Shown here: positions 16,116 through 25,008 of the stretch, one piece after another
Layout of the letters: each line of letters opens with the position of its first letter
Position numbering within the stretch: position 1 is the first letter of the stretch
Source of the DNA: Bacilli bacterium
GTDB lineage: Bacteria; Bacillota; Bacilli; Bacillales; Amphibacillaceae
Length of the DNA: 33,892 nucleotides
Direction: 5' to 3'
Assembly: GCA_012518125.1 (NCBI GenBank)
Contig: JAAYTF010000107.1
Coordinates: forward strand, 1-33,892
Program-made: the position numbers and the translations under genes
Notes under the pieces: model-generated
Told to the model about the DNA's origin: nothing
Database searches by the model: none
The model's input: only the letters and a program-made list of their open reading frames with translations

Positions 16116-17603
16116 TCATTCATAATGGTATGCTTGTGTCACAACGTCTGGTTCTTTCACCGTTTTTCGGTGCGAATACCAAGCCCCGATTTCATTGACC
16201 TCCGTTTCATCAAGATGATGCAACGCGTAATGCGTCCCGATGCCGCTCATACCCAACAATGAAATGTTTAAAGATGCCAAGCACAACTTTCGTTGGATGA
16301 CATGTTGCGTTTTTTCGAACGCTTGAATGCGGTTTTTCGTCGTCATCACATACACTTTTTGGATGCGGCGGAATTGGAAATTGAAAAAGCGCCCGTTAAG
16401 ATCATAGCCGGCATCTTGATGCTGCAACCATCCAAGGATGCCGCTTAACAACACCAAAATGAGCGGGATCCAGCTGAATTGCGGAAAGAAGATGAGGCAC
16501 GGAATCAGTATGAGAATCGGGAAAATGACGTTTTTAATCACATAAAACAGACGGCCCACCTTTGGAATCCGCTTCAATTCGCGCTGGACGTTCCCTTGAA
16601 ATTCCGGTAAATATGTCGTAATGAACGATGTGACTTCCCGTTCATGCAAGAGCGGAAACAATACGGGATATGTCTCTTGATCATCGAACGAACCACCGGC
16701 CACAACTGCAAATACGCGCACGTAACCGAACGGTTGTCGGATCGGGCTTTGCTCGATGCCGACCGCTTGAATCCGTTGATAAGGGATCGTCAATTCTTTC
16801 GTTTCCAAAAGCCCCCGTTTGATGAACAAGCCTTTTTCCCGCTTTTCAATCGTGAAATTGCCGTATTTGATCATCGTCCCGGCGATGCCGAACAGCCATA
16901 AGACGACCAATGCGAAAACGGAGATGATGACGATGAGCACGAGGCTCAAGTTGATGATATAATGAAAAGCCGTGTCGTACAAATCGCGCGGAATGAGTTC
17001 TTCAATTTGCGAAAACACGGTCAAGACCGCCAAAATGATGACTCCCGCACTGCCCGATGTGGAACCGGCGATGAAAAGCCGTTTCCAAGAAATCGTCTCC
17101 TTCGTTTTTTCTTGCGCTTCCCTTTCCGCTTCTTCCTGGCTTTTATGGTGTTGCAAAATGGTCCGCAAAGCGACCGCATCACTCATACGGACGGCGCTCA
17201 AACTGACTTCTGCATCCCCGCTGTTGCTTGCGGTGTCGATTTTGACGTGGACCAATTTAAACAAACGGTGGATGACGTTTGCGGTCAGGTCGATTTTATG
17301 GATGCGGTGTTTGGAAATGTAGCGTTTTTTTCGAATGAACACACCTTGTTCGATCCGTAGTTCGTCGCCTTCGACACGATATGTAAAACGAAGCCAAGAA
17401 AAAATGCTGTAGACGATGAGGCCGATGACAAAAATGATGAGAAAGATAAAAAAATAAAACAACGACTCTTTCAACGTGATGATCAAGCCGAGGCCGAAAC
17501 CTAAAATGGTCTCTTTGATCACCCGGACAAACGAAAAGAGCATCGAAGCAGGATGCAGGCGATGCGGCTTTTGCAATTTTTCGACGAGCGCTTCGTCAAA
17601 CAT
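16116..17603 (-). CDS. ydbT: Bacterial PH-domain membrane protein YdbT
   Basis: The 495-residue protein has several membrane pairs (about 25-80, 180-270, 365-400 in this numbering) separating three copies of a bacterial PH (DUF304/bPH_2) domain, seen as YRVEGDELRIEQGVF, FTIEKREKGLFIKRGL and the weaker C-terminal copy. The ATG at 17603 overlaps the ydbS stop by eight bases, so the two are co-translated. The order cshA-ydbS-ydbT is the same as in B. subtilis. The family is linked there to membrane stress and bacteriocin resistance, but the biochemical role is not known. Confidence 0.9.
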   Translation of the reverse strand: MFDEALVEKLQKPHRLHPASMLFSFVRVIKETILGFGLGLIITLKESLFYFFIFLIIFVIGLIVYSIFSWLRFTYRVEGDELRIEQGVFIRKKRYISKHRIHKIDLTANVIHRLFKLVHVKIDTASNSGDAEVSLSAVRMSDAVALRTILQHHKSQEEAEREAQEKTKETISWKRLFIAGSTSGSAGVIILAVLTVFSQIEELIPRDLYDTAFHYIINLSLVLIVIISVFALVVLWLFGIAGTMIKYGNFTIEKREKGLFIKRGLLETKELTIPYQRIQAVGIEQSPIRQPFGYVRVFAVVAGGSFDDQETYPVLFPLLHEREVTSFITTYLPEFQGNVQRELKRIPKVGRLFYVIKNVIFPILILIPCLIFFPQFSWIPLILVLLSGILGWLQHQDAGYDLNGRFFNFQFRRIQKVYVMTTKNRIQAFEKTQHVIQRKLCLASLNISLLGMSGIGTHYALHHLDETEVNEIGAWYSHRKTVKEPDVVTQAYHYE

Positions 17604-18075
17604 CTTCTTCTTCCACCCTTGCCAATGTTGAAATGCGGTCACGCAGCGCCGAGGCGTCTTCTTCCCTTAAAGCCGGAATGTCATGCGTCGTCGCCGCCGT
17701 GGAAATCGAAACGGTGGCGAGCTTGAACCGTTTCAAGATCGGACCTTGTTCGGTGTCGACGTGCTGTACACGGATCATCGGAATCAGCGTGCGCGTCATC
17801 ACCAATATGCCCCGTTGGATGTAGATTTCCTGATCGAAAATTTCATAACGCCATCGGCGATAACGCAATTTCGGCAGCAAATAGATGAAGATGAAGCCGA
17901 GTAGAAAACCTAAAAAGAGCGCGCCGATGCTGTACCAATATGTGAATTTGAATATGTAAGCAAAAACGAAACTCGCCAAAACCAAAATGAAATAAATGGA
18001 TATGTAAATGCTTGCCGCAATTCGCCAAGCTTTCACCGCTTCTTTCGCTATCCTGTTCTTAGGTTGTTCCCGCAT
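17596..18075 (-). CDS. ydbS: Bacterial PH-domain membrane protein YdbS
   Basis: The 159-residue protein has two membrane segments (about 23-70) followed by one bacterial PH domain (YEIFDQEIYIQRGILVMTRTLIPMIRVQHVDTEQG is split here only by eye). I chose the ATG at 18075, with AGAGGTG six bases upstream, over a GTG three codons earlier; the resulting length matches B. subtilis YdbS. It is translated together with ydbT and probably forms a complex with it. The cshA terminator lies upstream, so the pair likely has its own promoter, which I could not place. Confidence 0.9.
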   Translation of the reverse strand: MREQPKNRIAKEAVKAWRIAASIYISIYFILVLASFVFAYIFKFTYWYSIGALFLGFLLGFIFIYLLPKLRYRRWRYEIFDQEIYIQRGILVMTRTLIPMIRVQHVDTEQGPILKRFKLATVSISTAATTHDIPALREEDASALRDRISTLARVEEEDV

Positions 18076-18156
18076 TTTGTCCACCTCTTACGACTATTTT
18101 AACAAAAGTACATATCGACTCATAGAACTTTATTTATTTTTTATCTATTTTTGCAT

Positions 18157-18194
18157 GAAAAAGACGAAAAATCGCGAAAATCGGATTTTTCGTC
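18157..18194 (-). terminator. Terminator of cshA
   Basis: An 11-bp stem GACGAAAAATC/GATTTTTCGTC (18163-18173 and 18184-18194) with a 10-base loop is followed on the minus strand by five T residues, 14 bases after the cshA stop. Confidence 0.9.
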
Positions 18195-18207
18195 TCGCTA
18201 TTCATGT

Positions 18208-19611
18208 TCACTTCCTACGGTTTCGTCTTCTCGCATGCGATTTCGTCTGTTTTTTTCGATCCCGTCTCGGTGTGATCATCGCTTGTTTGATGCTGATCGG
18301 CTGAACCGTAGAAATTTGGACGGGAACGTTTTTCCTTTCTTTCGTCAACAACTTCAACGCCGCCGCGACGAGGTGGACCGAATCATGGTCTTCCAACAAT
18401 TTCGCCGAAGTTTCCGTAAAGTCGTTTACATTTTCATTTTCCACCGTGTTGACTAGCTTTTTCGCCGCAACCTGCTGCATGATTCGCCTTGCATCTTGCG
18501 GGGTCGGCGGGATGGCGCGTTTTATTTTGCTTTTCGTCACTTTTTCGATGAGCTTCAGATGCGGGATTTCCCGCGGCGTCACAAATGAAACGGCTTTACC
18601 CATCCTTCCTGCTCTGCCGGTCCGGCCGATGCGGTGGACATAGCTTTCTGGATCTTGCGGGATATCAAAATTGTAAACGTGGGTCACGCCGGAAATGTCC
18701 AAACCTCTCGCCGCAACATCCGTCGCGACCAAAATGTCGATATCTTCGTTTTTGAATTTTCTTAACACGTTCATCCGCTTCGCCTGAGATAAATCGCCGT
18801 GTATCCCTTCCGCCAAAAAGCCGCGCACTTTTAGCCCATCCGTGATTTCGTCGACGCGTTTTTTCGTTCTGGCAAAGACGATGGCTAGTTTCGGCAAATG
18901 GAGGTCCAAGTGGTTCGTCAACGTATCGAACTTCTGCCGTTCCGGGACTTCGATGAACGTTTGTTCAATATTTTCGACCGTCATTTCTTTCGCTTTAATT
19001 TTCACTTCGAGCGGATTTTTCATCAACGTAGCGGCGATCTCACGGATTTCTTGCGGCATCGTCGCAGAAAACAACAACGTCTGCCGCTGGCTCGGGACCA
19101 TCTGCAATATTTGTTTGATGTCGTCGATGAAGCCCATATTGAGCATTTCATCCGCTTCATCCAAAACGACCGTCTTAATGTTATCCAAGCGGATCGTCCG
19201 TCGTTTCAAATGGTCGAGCAACCGGCCGGGCGTTGCGACGACGATGTGTGGCCTATCTTTCAACGCACGGATTTGCCGCGGCATCTCTTGACCGCCGTAA
19301 ATGGCCAGTGCGCGGATTTGTTTGTACTTGCCGAGGCGGTTTATTTCGGCGGCCACTTGGATTGCCAGTTCCCTCGTCGGGGCGATGACCAGCCCTTGGA
19401 CCTGTTTTACGTCTTTGTCGAACCGTTCGATCATCGGAATGCCGAAGGCCGCCGTTTTCCCGGTGCCGGTCTGGGCTTGACCGATGACATCCCGTCCAAT
19501 GATGCCAAGCGGGATCGTCTCCTTTTGAATCGGGGTCGCCTCTTCAAAGCCCATTTCTTCCAAAGCTTTTAACACTTCTTTTGACATGTTGAAATCGTTG
19601 AATCTTGTCAT
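18208..19611 (-). CDS. cshA: DEAD-box RNA helicase CshA
   Basis: The 467-residue ATP-dependent RNA helicase shows the full motif set: Q motif with FEEATPIQ (22-29), AQTGTGKT (46-53), APTRELA, DEAD (151-154), SAT (182-184), [12 protein letters not shown] and HRIGRTGR (326-333). A basic tail RRDRKK..RRRNRRK ends the protein. The start at 19611 follows GAGGAG; six extra upstream codons in frame contain that site. CshA works in ribosome assembly and mRNA turnover with the degradosome and in cold growth. Its position ahead of ydbS and ydbT is conserved with B. subtilis. Confidence 0.96.
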   Translation of the reverse strand: MTRFNDFNMSKEVLKALEEMGFEEATPIQKETIPLGIIGRDVIGQAQTGTGKTAAFGIPMIERFDKDVKQVQGLVIAPTRELAIQVAAEINRLGKYKQIRALAIYGGQEMPRQIRALKDRPHIVVATPGRLLDHLKRRTIRLDNIKTVVLDEADEMLNMGFIDDIKQILQMVPSQRQTLLFSATMPQEIREIAATLMKNPLEVKIKAKEMTVENIEQTFIEVPERQKFDTLTNHLDLHLPKLAIVFARTKKRVDEITDGLKVRGFLAEGIHGDLSQAKRMNVLRKFKNEDIDILVATDVAARGLDISGVTHVYNFDIPQDPESYVHRIGRTGRAGRMGKAVSFVTPREIPHLKLIEKVTKSKIKRAIPPTPQDARRIMQQVAAKKLVNTVENENVNDFTETSAKLLEDHDSVHLVAAALKLLTKERKNVPVQISTVQPISIKQAMITPRRDRKKQTKSHARRRNRRK

Positions 19612-19742
19612 ACATTTCTCCTCAATCATATTGATTATTTATTTACAGTTTGCGCCACATTCCTATTTCCTACGTTCATATTTCGACTTGCGCTCCTTCA
19701 ATTATTCGTAAAAAAATAAAAGCGATGCAACTGTGAAGTTTA

Positions 19743-19748
19743 AGTATA
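19743..19748 (-). promoter_or_regulatory. Possible -10 box of cshA
   Basis: TATACT on the minus strand about 130 bases before the cshA start; no good -35 at normal spacing. If right, cshA has a 5' leader of roughly 120 bases. The 314-base gap 19612-19925 otherwise holds only the divergent DMT promoter. Confidence 0.35.
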
Positions 19749-19857
19749 ACATAGTTTTTCGTTTTTTTACCAAATTATTTCTTTCTTTTCACCGCATGAT
19801 TGTAAAATCGGTGGAAAACATAAATTTCTAAAAGGCCAATGTTGCTGGCTCGTCTAT

Positions 19858-19887
19858 TTGGAAAATGGCAGTCGTTACGTTTATAAT
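19858..19887 (+). promoter_or_regulatory. SigA promoter of the DMT transporter gene
   Basis: TTGGAA (19858-19863), 18 bp, TATAAT (19882-19887). The start of transcription would fall near 19894, which rules out translation from the TTG at 19893. Confidence 0.75.
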
Positions 19888-19925
19888 GGAGATTGACACT
19901 TATTATTGAAAAAGGAGACTTCACG

Positions 19926-20828
19926 TTGCGCTTTCCGCCATTTAACCCTTACATCGCCGTCATCATCGGGGTCATCGCCGTTTCGACTTCAGCCATATTC
20001 GTCAAAATGGCACCAAACGCCCCGGCCGGCATCATAGCGTTTTACCGCTTGTTTTTTGCGACGGTCATCATGTTGCCGTTTATCTTATTCAAATACCGCG
20101 ATGAATTGAAAGTCGTCTCGCGCCGCGATTGGATGTTGGCTTCCATTTCCGGCGTCTTTTTGGCGCTTCATTTTATTTTGTGGTTTGAATCGTTGCAATA
20201 TACTTCCGTGGCGAGCTCCGTCGTATTGGTCACGTTGCAGCCGATTTTCGCCTTTATCGGGACGTACCTTTTTTTCGGCGAACGATTTTCGATTGCGGCG
20301 ATCATCAGCATGTTAATCACGATCGTCGGAAGCATCATCATCGGCTGGGGCGATTTTCACATCAGCGGCTTGGCGTTACTGGGCGACGTGTTGGCTTTGC
20401 TCGGCGCAGTGGCGATCACCGTCTATTTTTTGCTCGGCCAACGGCTCAGGCGCAGTTTATCGTTGATGACGTATACGTTCATCGTCTACGGAATCAGTTC
20501 GATCATTCTTTTGCTGTACAATCTCGTTATGCGATATGATTTCATCCATCATCCGCCTGACTATTGGTTCATCTTTTTGGCGCTGGCGATCGTCCCGACA
20601 TTTTTCGGGCATTCGCTTTTCAATTGGGCATTGAAATGGTTGAGCACGTCGACGATTTCCATGGCGATCGTGTTTGAACCGATCGGTGCGACATTTCTCG
20701 CTTATTTCATCTTGGACGAAAAAGTGACCTATTCACAATGGCTCGGTGGAACGATCGTCATTTTTGGACTGTTCCTTTTCGTTGTCAGTACGACGCGGAA
20801 GGGTAAAATCACGATTACAAAACAGTAA
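19926..20828 (+). CDS. EamA/DMT-superfamily transporter
   Basis: The 300-residue protein has ten predicted membrane helices in two EamA repeats (about 10-135 and 150-290), typical of drug/metabolite transporters. Landmarks are APAGIIAFYRLFFA, SSVVLVTLQPIFAFIGTYLFFGE and the second-half counterpart STISMAIVFEPIGATFLAYFILDE. The start is a TTG at 19926, eight bases after AAAGGAG. It stands alone between its own promoter and a two-way terminator. Substrate is unknown; family members move amino acids, nucleotide sugars or other small metabolites. Confidence 0.9.
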   Translation: MRFPPFNPYIAVIIGVIAVSTSAIFVKMAPNAPAGIIAFYRLFFATVIMLPFILFKYRDELKVVSRRDWMLASISGVFLALHFILWFESLQYTSVASSVVLVTLQPIFAFIGTYLFFGERFSIAAIISMLITIVGSIIIGWGDFHISGLALLGDVLALLGAVAITVYFLLGQRLRRSLSLMTYTFIVYGISSIILLLYNLVMRYDFIHHPPDYWFIFLALAIVPTFFGHSLFNWALKWLSTSTISMAIVFEPIGATFLAYFILDEKVTYSQWLGGTIVIFGLFLFVVSTTRKGKITITKQ

Positions 20829-20833
20829 ACAAA

Positions 20834-20858
20834 AAAATCTGCCTATTCGGCAGATTTT
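20834..20858. terminator. Bidirectional terminator between converging genes
   Basis: A 10-bp stem (AAAATCTGCC/GGCAGATTTT, 20834-20843 and 20849-20858) flanked by A and T runs. It serves the DMT gene and overlaps the last codons of the convergent hydrolase gene. Confidence 0.85.
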
Positions 20859-21565
20859 TCGTTTGTTTCTTTCGGCATTTCCTCGCTCAAGAAGCGCAAA
20901 ACCATCCGGTTCAAGATTTCACTGTCTTCTCCGAGACAGATCATATGGTTCGATTGTTCGAAAATGACGACTTCTTTGTGCTCCGAACCCAATTCTTTAT
21001 CGAGCGAATAAACCGTCTGATACGGAACCAATCCGTCTTTTTGCCCTTGGGCGATGAACACGGGCGATTTGACGTTTTCCAAATATTTTTTCGTTTCGTT
21101 CACCAATTTCATGAATTCGACATTCGCTTTGAACGGGACGGCGGCAAGCTTGCTTTTGTAATGCAAATACAGTTCGTTTTCATCCAATTTTCCTTTGAAG
21201 CCGTCTTTGATGACTTCTTTGACATATTGGCTCAAATATTTGAACGAAATGTATTTTCGTGCCGGAGATAAGAGCACCAATTTATCGACGTCGTGATGCG
21301 CCGCCAAATAGGCTGCAATCATCCCACCCATGGAAAAGCCGATGACGAACAGTTTGTCGCATTCCTTTTTCAATTCAATCAGCGCTTCTTCCGATTCCTT
21401 GATCCAAATATCGTATGTCACTTCATCCAATTGCAGTTTTTCACCGTGTCCACTCAAAACAGGAACTTCGATCCGCCAATCGGTCTGTTCCCTCAAAAAT
21501 TCGGCCAACGGTTCAATTTCTTTTGGTCCCCCAGTGTAACCATGGATCATCAAGCAGCCAATCAT
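20843..21565 (-). CDS. Alpha/beta hydrolase, Est30-like carboxylesterase
   Basis: The 240-residue protein has the alpha/beta hydrolase fold of short monomeric carboxylesterases such as Geobacillus Est30. Oxyanion segment IHGYTGG (7-13), nucleophile GFSMGG with Ser78, acid Asp177 in GQKDGLV and His207 in EQSNHMI form a full triad. The start at 21565 has AAAGGAG eight bases upstream; the longer frame includes that site and is unlikely. It should hydrolyse medium-chain esters or monoglycerides in the cytoplasm. Confidence 0.92.
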   Translation of the reverse strand: MIGCLMIHGYTGGPKEIEPLAEFLREQTDWRIEVPVLSGHGEKLQLDEVTYDIWIKESEEALIELKKECDKLFVIGFSMGGMIAAYLAAHHDVDKLVLLSPARKYISFKYLSQYVKEVIKDGFKGKLDENELYLHYKSKLAAVPFKANVEFMKLVNETKKYLENVKSPVFIAQGQKDGLVPYQTVYSLDKELGSEHKEVVIFEQSNHMICLGEDSEILNRMVLRFLSEEMPKETNEKSAE

Positions 21566-21621
21566 TGCGCTTCTCCTTTCCGGGAATATGCGGGAAATGA
21601 ATGAAAACATCTTATACATTA

Positions 21622-21627
21622 ATTATA
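21622..21627 (-). promoter_or_regulatory. Extended -10 promoter of the hydrolase gene
   Basis: TGGTATAAT on the minus strand (TATAAT at 21622-21627) about 55 bases before the hydrolase start; the -35 region is poor, which fits an extended -10 promoter. Confidence 0.5.
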
Positions 21628-21646
21628 CCACGGCGCAAGTACACTA

Positions 21647-21982
21647 TTACGTACGGAAACTTCTGATCAAATCGTTTATTTGTTTGATGACAGGTGAAAC
21701 TTGTTGCACCGTATCGGCAAATTGACCGATCGTTTTCAACATTTTTTCGATGTCGACATGGCCGTCTTCCGTCAAAAATTGTTGCATGAGATGATGATCG
21801 CTTGCTGGCTGCCGCCTTTGGTTCATCGCCATATGGTGCGGTTGCATGTATAACGACTGCGCATATTGATATTGGCAAGGACATAACGGCGGATATTCGA
21901 AAAGGTGTGCATCAATAGGCATTTGATAATAATAAGGATGCTCAGGCAATGTATGTCCGCGCTCTTCTTCATCGTAAACCAT
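21647..21982 (-). CDS. YppG-like protein
   Basis: The 111-residue protein has an N-terminal half rich in Tyr, Pro, His and Gln and a conserved C-terminal part (LMQQFLTEDGHVDIEKMLKT, then VQQVSPVIKQINDLIRSF) like B. subtilis YppG, a Bacillus protein of unknown function. I chose the ATG at 21982 with GAGGTG upstream; a GTG three codons earlier is part of that site. The composition recalls spore-coat-type proteins, but no direct evidence is visible. Confidence 0.7.
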   Translation of the reverse strand: MVYDEEERGHTLPEHPYYYQMPIDAHLFEYPPLCPCQYQYAQSLYMQPHHMAMNQRRQPASDHHLMQQFLTEDGHVDIEKMLKTIGQFADTVQQVSPVIKQINDLIRSFRT

Positions 21983-22008
21983 TCGTAACACCTCACTATC
22001 GTCTGAAT

Positions 22009-22037
22009 AAACGTACTACCATATTTTATGTACGTTT
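22009..22037 (-). terminator. Candidate terminator of the ABC pair
   Basis: A perfect 8-bp inverted repeat AAACGTAC/GTACGTTT (22009-22016 and 22030-22037) lies 14 bases after the permease stop. The T tail is short, so it could instead be an operator for the YppG-like gene. Confidence 0.45.
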
Positions 22038-22050
22038 CTAGGTAGTTGTG

Positions 22051-23439
22051 CTACTGGGAAACGGCACGATGTCGCATCATCTTATAAAAATACATGGCGC
22101 ACAACACGTATCCGAGCAACATGCCCCATTGAAATACGACGCTGAACATGACGACGAAAACGAGGACATATGCGAGCACCTCCATGTTTTGAGCATATGG
22201 GTGCGAACGATCCCAAACATGAAATTGTCGGTCCAATTTGACGTTTAAAAAGATGATAAACGTCAAAATCGCCAACACGAGATAGAAGATGGACCATTGT
22301 TTTAAATATACATATGCATAAACACTAGCGGGGACGAGCAAAACAAACGACAACAGCATCGCGACGAAAGCAAAAGATTTGCGCAATGCTTTCATATCCC
22401 ATGGCAAGACGCTCAACAGATCGAACGTCAGTCTGTCTTTGAACAGCGCCATCAAAAAAGATGTTTCGATGAAAATCGCCAGCCCAAGCGCCATTCCGAA
22501 ATAAAACGGCCGAAAATAACTGACGACCGCAAGCAATAAAAGAAGGGCTAACGTCATCTGGAGAATGTGGCCGATCTGCTTTTCGACATAAATGACCCAT
22601 AAACGATGATAGGCATGTTCGATTTGATAAGGAAATTCGGCTTTCCAAAACTTGAAACGATAGAGAAGCGCCAATTGTTTGTCGCGCTTGATTTTTATTT
22701 TGGTAGCTTGCGAGATGAGCGGCATATTCCAAACGAGAAAATCGCTTGCGTTGACGACTTTTTGCCAATCGATGTGGGTAAATATGCGCGCGATTGAATA
22801 GACCATCAACGCAAATACGACGGTGACATAAAGGAAGTAGACAGCTTGGTGCTTGAGGGCGACATAGACGCCGCTCAACAAGCTTAACACCAACAAAATG
22901 GCGACTTTCCATAAAAACCCCGATTGAAACAACTTCCATTGTACGAAGAGGAGCAAACCAACCATCAACCAAATGCCGACGGCAAAAAGAACCAATGGCA
23001 ACAAACGGACGGGAACGAGGAAGTATATGCAACAAGCAACAAGCGCCAGGATGAAACATGCTTGTACCGTGCGTTCAATGTAGGCTAAAAGCCAAAGCTT
23101 TTTCCGCGCATAAGGCAAAAGTGACAGCAGCTGTTCACTTGATGAAAAGAGGACGCCCGGATGTTTCAACGAACGGGCAATATAAACCAACGGCAACAAC
23201 AGGAACACTTGCTGCATGTTTTGCACATCATGGAAAAACAGAGCGACCGCGTCGATGATTTGACGACCGAATGGCGGGATTTCGCCGACTTGAATCCAAC
23301 TGTATGCGAAATAGCCGACCAAGGCGAGCAAATAAAACAGGCTCACCGCGTCGAACGTCAAGCTTAGCAACAATTGATACAGTTTCACTTTTTTCATCAA
23401 GCGGTTCTTTTTCAGCCAAACATATGCCTTAATCATCAT
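22051..23439 (-). CDS. ABC transporter permease, EcsB family (YthQ-like)
   Basis: The 462-residue membrane protein has about ten to twelve hydrophobic segments and resembles the EcsB/YthQ permeases: basic KKNRLMKKVKLYQLLLSL start and a central basic loop (KIKIKRDKQLALLYRFKFWKAEFP is the region around residue 240). Its ATG (23439, with a second at 23436) overlaps the end of the ATPase gene by eleven bases in another frame, so the two are coupled. The substrate is unknown; the pair is like ythP-ythQ of B. subtilis. Confidence 0.85.
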   Translation of the reverse strand: MMIKAYVWLKKNRLMKKVKLYQLLLSLTFDAVSLFYLLALVGYFAYSWIQVGEIPPFGRQIIDAVALFFHDVQNMQQVFLLLPLVYIARSLKHPGVLFSSSEQLLSLLPYARKKLWLLAYIERTVQACFILALVACCIYFLVPVRLLPLVLFAVGIWLMVGLLLFVQWKLFQSGFLWKVAILLVLSLLSGVYVALKHQAVYFLYVTVVFALMVYSIARIFTHIDWQKVVNASDFLVWNMPLISQATKIKIKRDKQLALLYRFKFWKAEFPYQIEHAYHRLWVIYVEKQIGHILQMTLALLLLLAVVSYFRPFYFGMALGLAIFIETSFLMALFKDRLTFDLLSVLPWDMKALRKSFAFVAMLLSFVLLVPASVYAYVYLKQWSIFYLVLAILTFIIFLNVKLDRQFHVWDRSHPYAQNMEVLAYVLVFVVMFSVVFQWGMLLGYVLCAMYFYKMMRHRAVSQ

Positions 23440-24127
23440 CCGTCCGCCTCTTGATTGTCGTAAATTCATGGATCGGGCCAGCGGATGTAACCTTGCCGTC
23501 TTGCAGCAAAACGTACTTGTCGGCGATCCCTTCCAACAGTTCTAACTGATGCGTCGTTAAAATGATGCTTGTGCCTCGGGCTTTTTTTTCTTCCAAACGT
23601 TCGATCATGTACGCTTTTGCATACACATCCAATCCCATGAACGGCTCGTCGATCAACAACACCGGCACGTCCGGCAACAAGGCGCAAATCGCCTGCACTT
23701 TTTGCCGCATCCCTTTTGACAGTTGTTCGGGATAGGCATCCCATTTTTCCGTCAAATCAAACCCTTTCACATCACGTTCCAACGTTTCATGAAAAGTTGT
23801 TTCATTCATTTTGTAACTCATGCCGTACAACTGGAAATGTTGCATGCACGTCAATTCACTCAAAAGCATCGGTTCTTCCGGCAAATAGCTGATCCGCTCT
23901 TTGAATTGGAGCAAATGTTCATCTTGATCGTACGTTTCTTCGATGACGATCTGGCCCGATTGTTTTTCCAGCACATTCATGATCGTCTTCAACAACGTCG
24001 ATTTGCCGGCGCCGTTATGCCCGACCAAGGCCAACACTTCCCCTTTTTTGACGACAAAAGAAATGTTGTCAATCAACTTTTTCTTGTCCAAAAAGGTTGT
24101 GACATGTTCCACCCGCAGATTGATCAT
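23429..24127 (-). CDS. ABC transporter ATP-binding protein (YthP/EcsA-like)
   Basis: The 232-residue ATPase has Walker A GHNGAGKST (36-44), signature LSKGM in place of LSGGQ, Walker B VLLIDEP and the H-loop TTHQ. The LSKGM signature and the EcsB-type partner place it in the EcsA/YthP group. The start is the ATG at 24127, with GAGG nine bases upstream; the TTG before it is possible. It overlaps the permease gene. Confidence 0.92.
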   Translation of the reverse strand: MINLRVEHVTTFLDKKKLIDNISFVVKKGEVLALVGHNGAGKSTLLKTIMNVLEKQSGQIVIEETYDQDEHLLQFKERISYLPEEPMLLSELTCMQHFQLYGMSYKMNETTFHETLERDVKGFDLTEKWDAYPEQLSKGMRQKVQAICALLPDVPVLLIDEPFMGLDVYAKAYMIERLEEKKARGTSIILTTHQLELLEGIADKYVLLQDGKVTSAGPIHEFTTIKRRTDDD

Positions 24128-24214
24128 CAAACCTTACCTCTTTCCGACATTTCGCTTTTGTTAAACATAGCATAAAAACGGCACCTTGTCGGATGTTTTA
24201 TTTATTTTTAACAA

Positions 24215-24257
24215 AAGGAAAGGCCGGGACAAAACACATTTGTTCATTCTCCCAGCC
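24215..24257 (-). terminator. Terminator of the decayed chemotaxis gene
   Basis: On the minus strand GGCTGGGA pairs with TCCCGGCC (one G-T pair), followed by TTTCCTTTT. It lies just behind the MCP remnant and probably once ended that gene. Confidence 0.6.
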
Positions 24258-24291
24258 TCGTGCATGTTTTACAAGTTGGATTTACACATGC

Positions 24292-24740
24292 CTTCTTAAA
24301 ACTTCATCGCCACATTGGCGAATTTCTCTCAATTTACGGCGATTTGTGCACTTCCCGTTGATAAGTCGTACAATCACCAAACCGACTTCCTATGTAAAGG
24401 GTTCTCCACTTGAAAACGGACGTGCAACGGTTTCAAACGTTTATTGGGCGCCGATCGCCGTCTCCAACCATTCATCGACTTTCTCTGTATTTTCGTCCAT
24501 CGCTTGGACGGCGTTTATTCCTTTCCATTTGGAACGTCCGGATGAGGGCTGCCACTTGTGTCACCGATGGCGCGGTCTTCTCCGCAAGTTTTCATTCATC
24601 GGTGACGACGATAAATCTTTTTCCGTGATTAGCGAAACGGGCTGCTTCAATCGCCGCATGTAACGCCAACAAATTCTCTGGTTAGGATATCAATCCGATG
24701 AAGCGGACTATTTTGTCGATTTCATCCGACTGCTCATTTC
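24292..24740 (-). pseudogene. Remnant of a methyl-accepting chemotaxis protein
   Basis: The minus strand reads as the signalling hairpin of a chemoreceptor broken by stops and a frameshift. From 24735 one frame gives EQSDEIDKIVRFIGLIS, a stop, then NLLALHAAIEAARFANHG and KRFIVVTDE, a TGA at 24592-24594, and KLAEKTAPSVTQVAALIRTFQ. Near 24514 the frame shifts, and the next frame gives NAVQAMDENTEKVDEWLE and TAIGAQ up to a stop at 24441-24443. These match the conserved MCP tip (LLALNAAIEAARAGE, VVADEVRKLAEKTA). The receptor's sensor half and upstream parts are gone; the small membrane gene begins 25 bases away. Beyond 24441 the match fades but the frame may continue to about 24292. Confidence 0.85.
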
Positions 24741-24759
24741 GCCCGATCCAAAACGGTGG

Positions 24760-25005
24760 CTAAAACAGGTCTTCCCCGCCGTACGTATCATCGTCAATTT
24801 TGCTTCTGACGAATTTATTGTGCAAAAGGTTGATGATGAACATGATGACGACGCCGGTCAACAAGCCGAGAATGACGATGATGTTCGGCTCGATGATCAG
24901 GTTGCCAATCATGCCGATTGCCGCTACAACGATCGCTACGAACGTGATGAACCATTTATTGAGCACTTTTCCCAATTTATCCAATTCCTTTCCAAATTTT
25001 TTCAT
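24760..25005 (-). CDS. Small two-helix membrane protein next to the DUF368 gene
   Basis: The 81-residue protein has a charged amphipathic start (KKFGKELDKLGKVLNK), two membrane helices (about 18-37 and 41-61) and an acidic tail (SKIDDDTYGGEDLF). I do not recognise the family. Its ATG lies three bases after the DUF368 stop with no separate good ribosome binding site, so translation is probably coupled and the two products may work together. Confidence 0.7.
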   Translation of the reverse strand: MKKFGKELDKLGKVLNKWFITFVAIVVAAIGMIGNLIIEPNIIVILGLLTGVVIMFIINLLHNKFVRSKIDDDTYGGEDLF

Positions 25006-25008
25006 GGA

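Noticed and set aside
24193-24663. A 156-codon plus-strand reading frame in the gene-poor stretch
   Set aside because: Composition is unlike a protein, it has no ribosome binding site, and the opposite strand carries recognisable chemoreceptor fragments.
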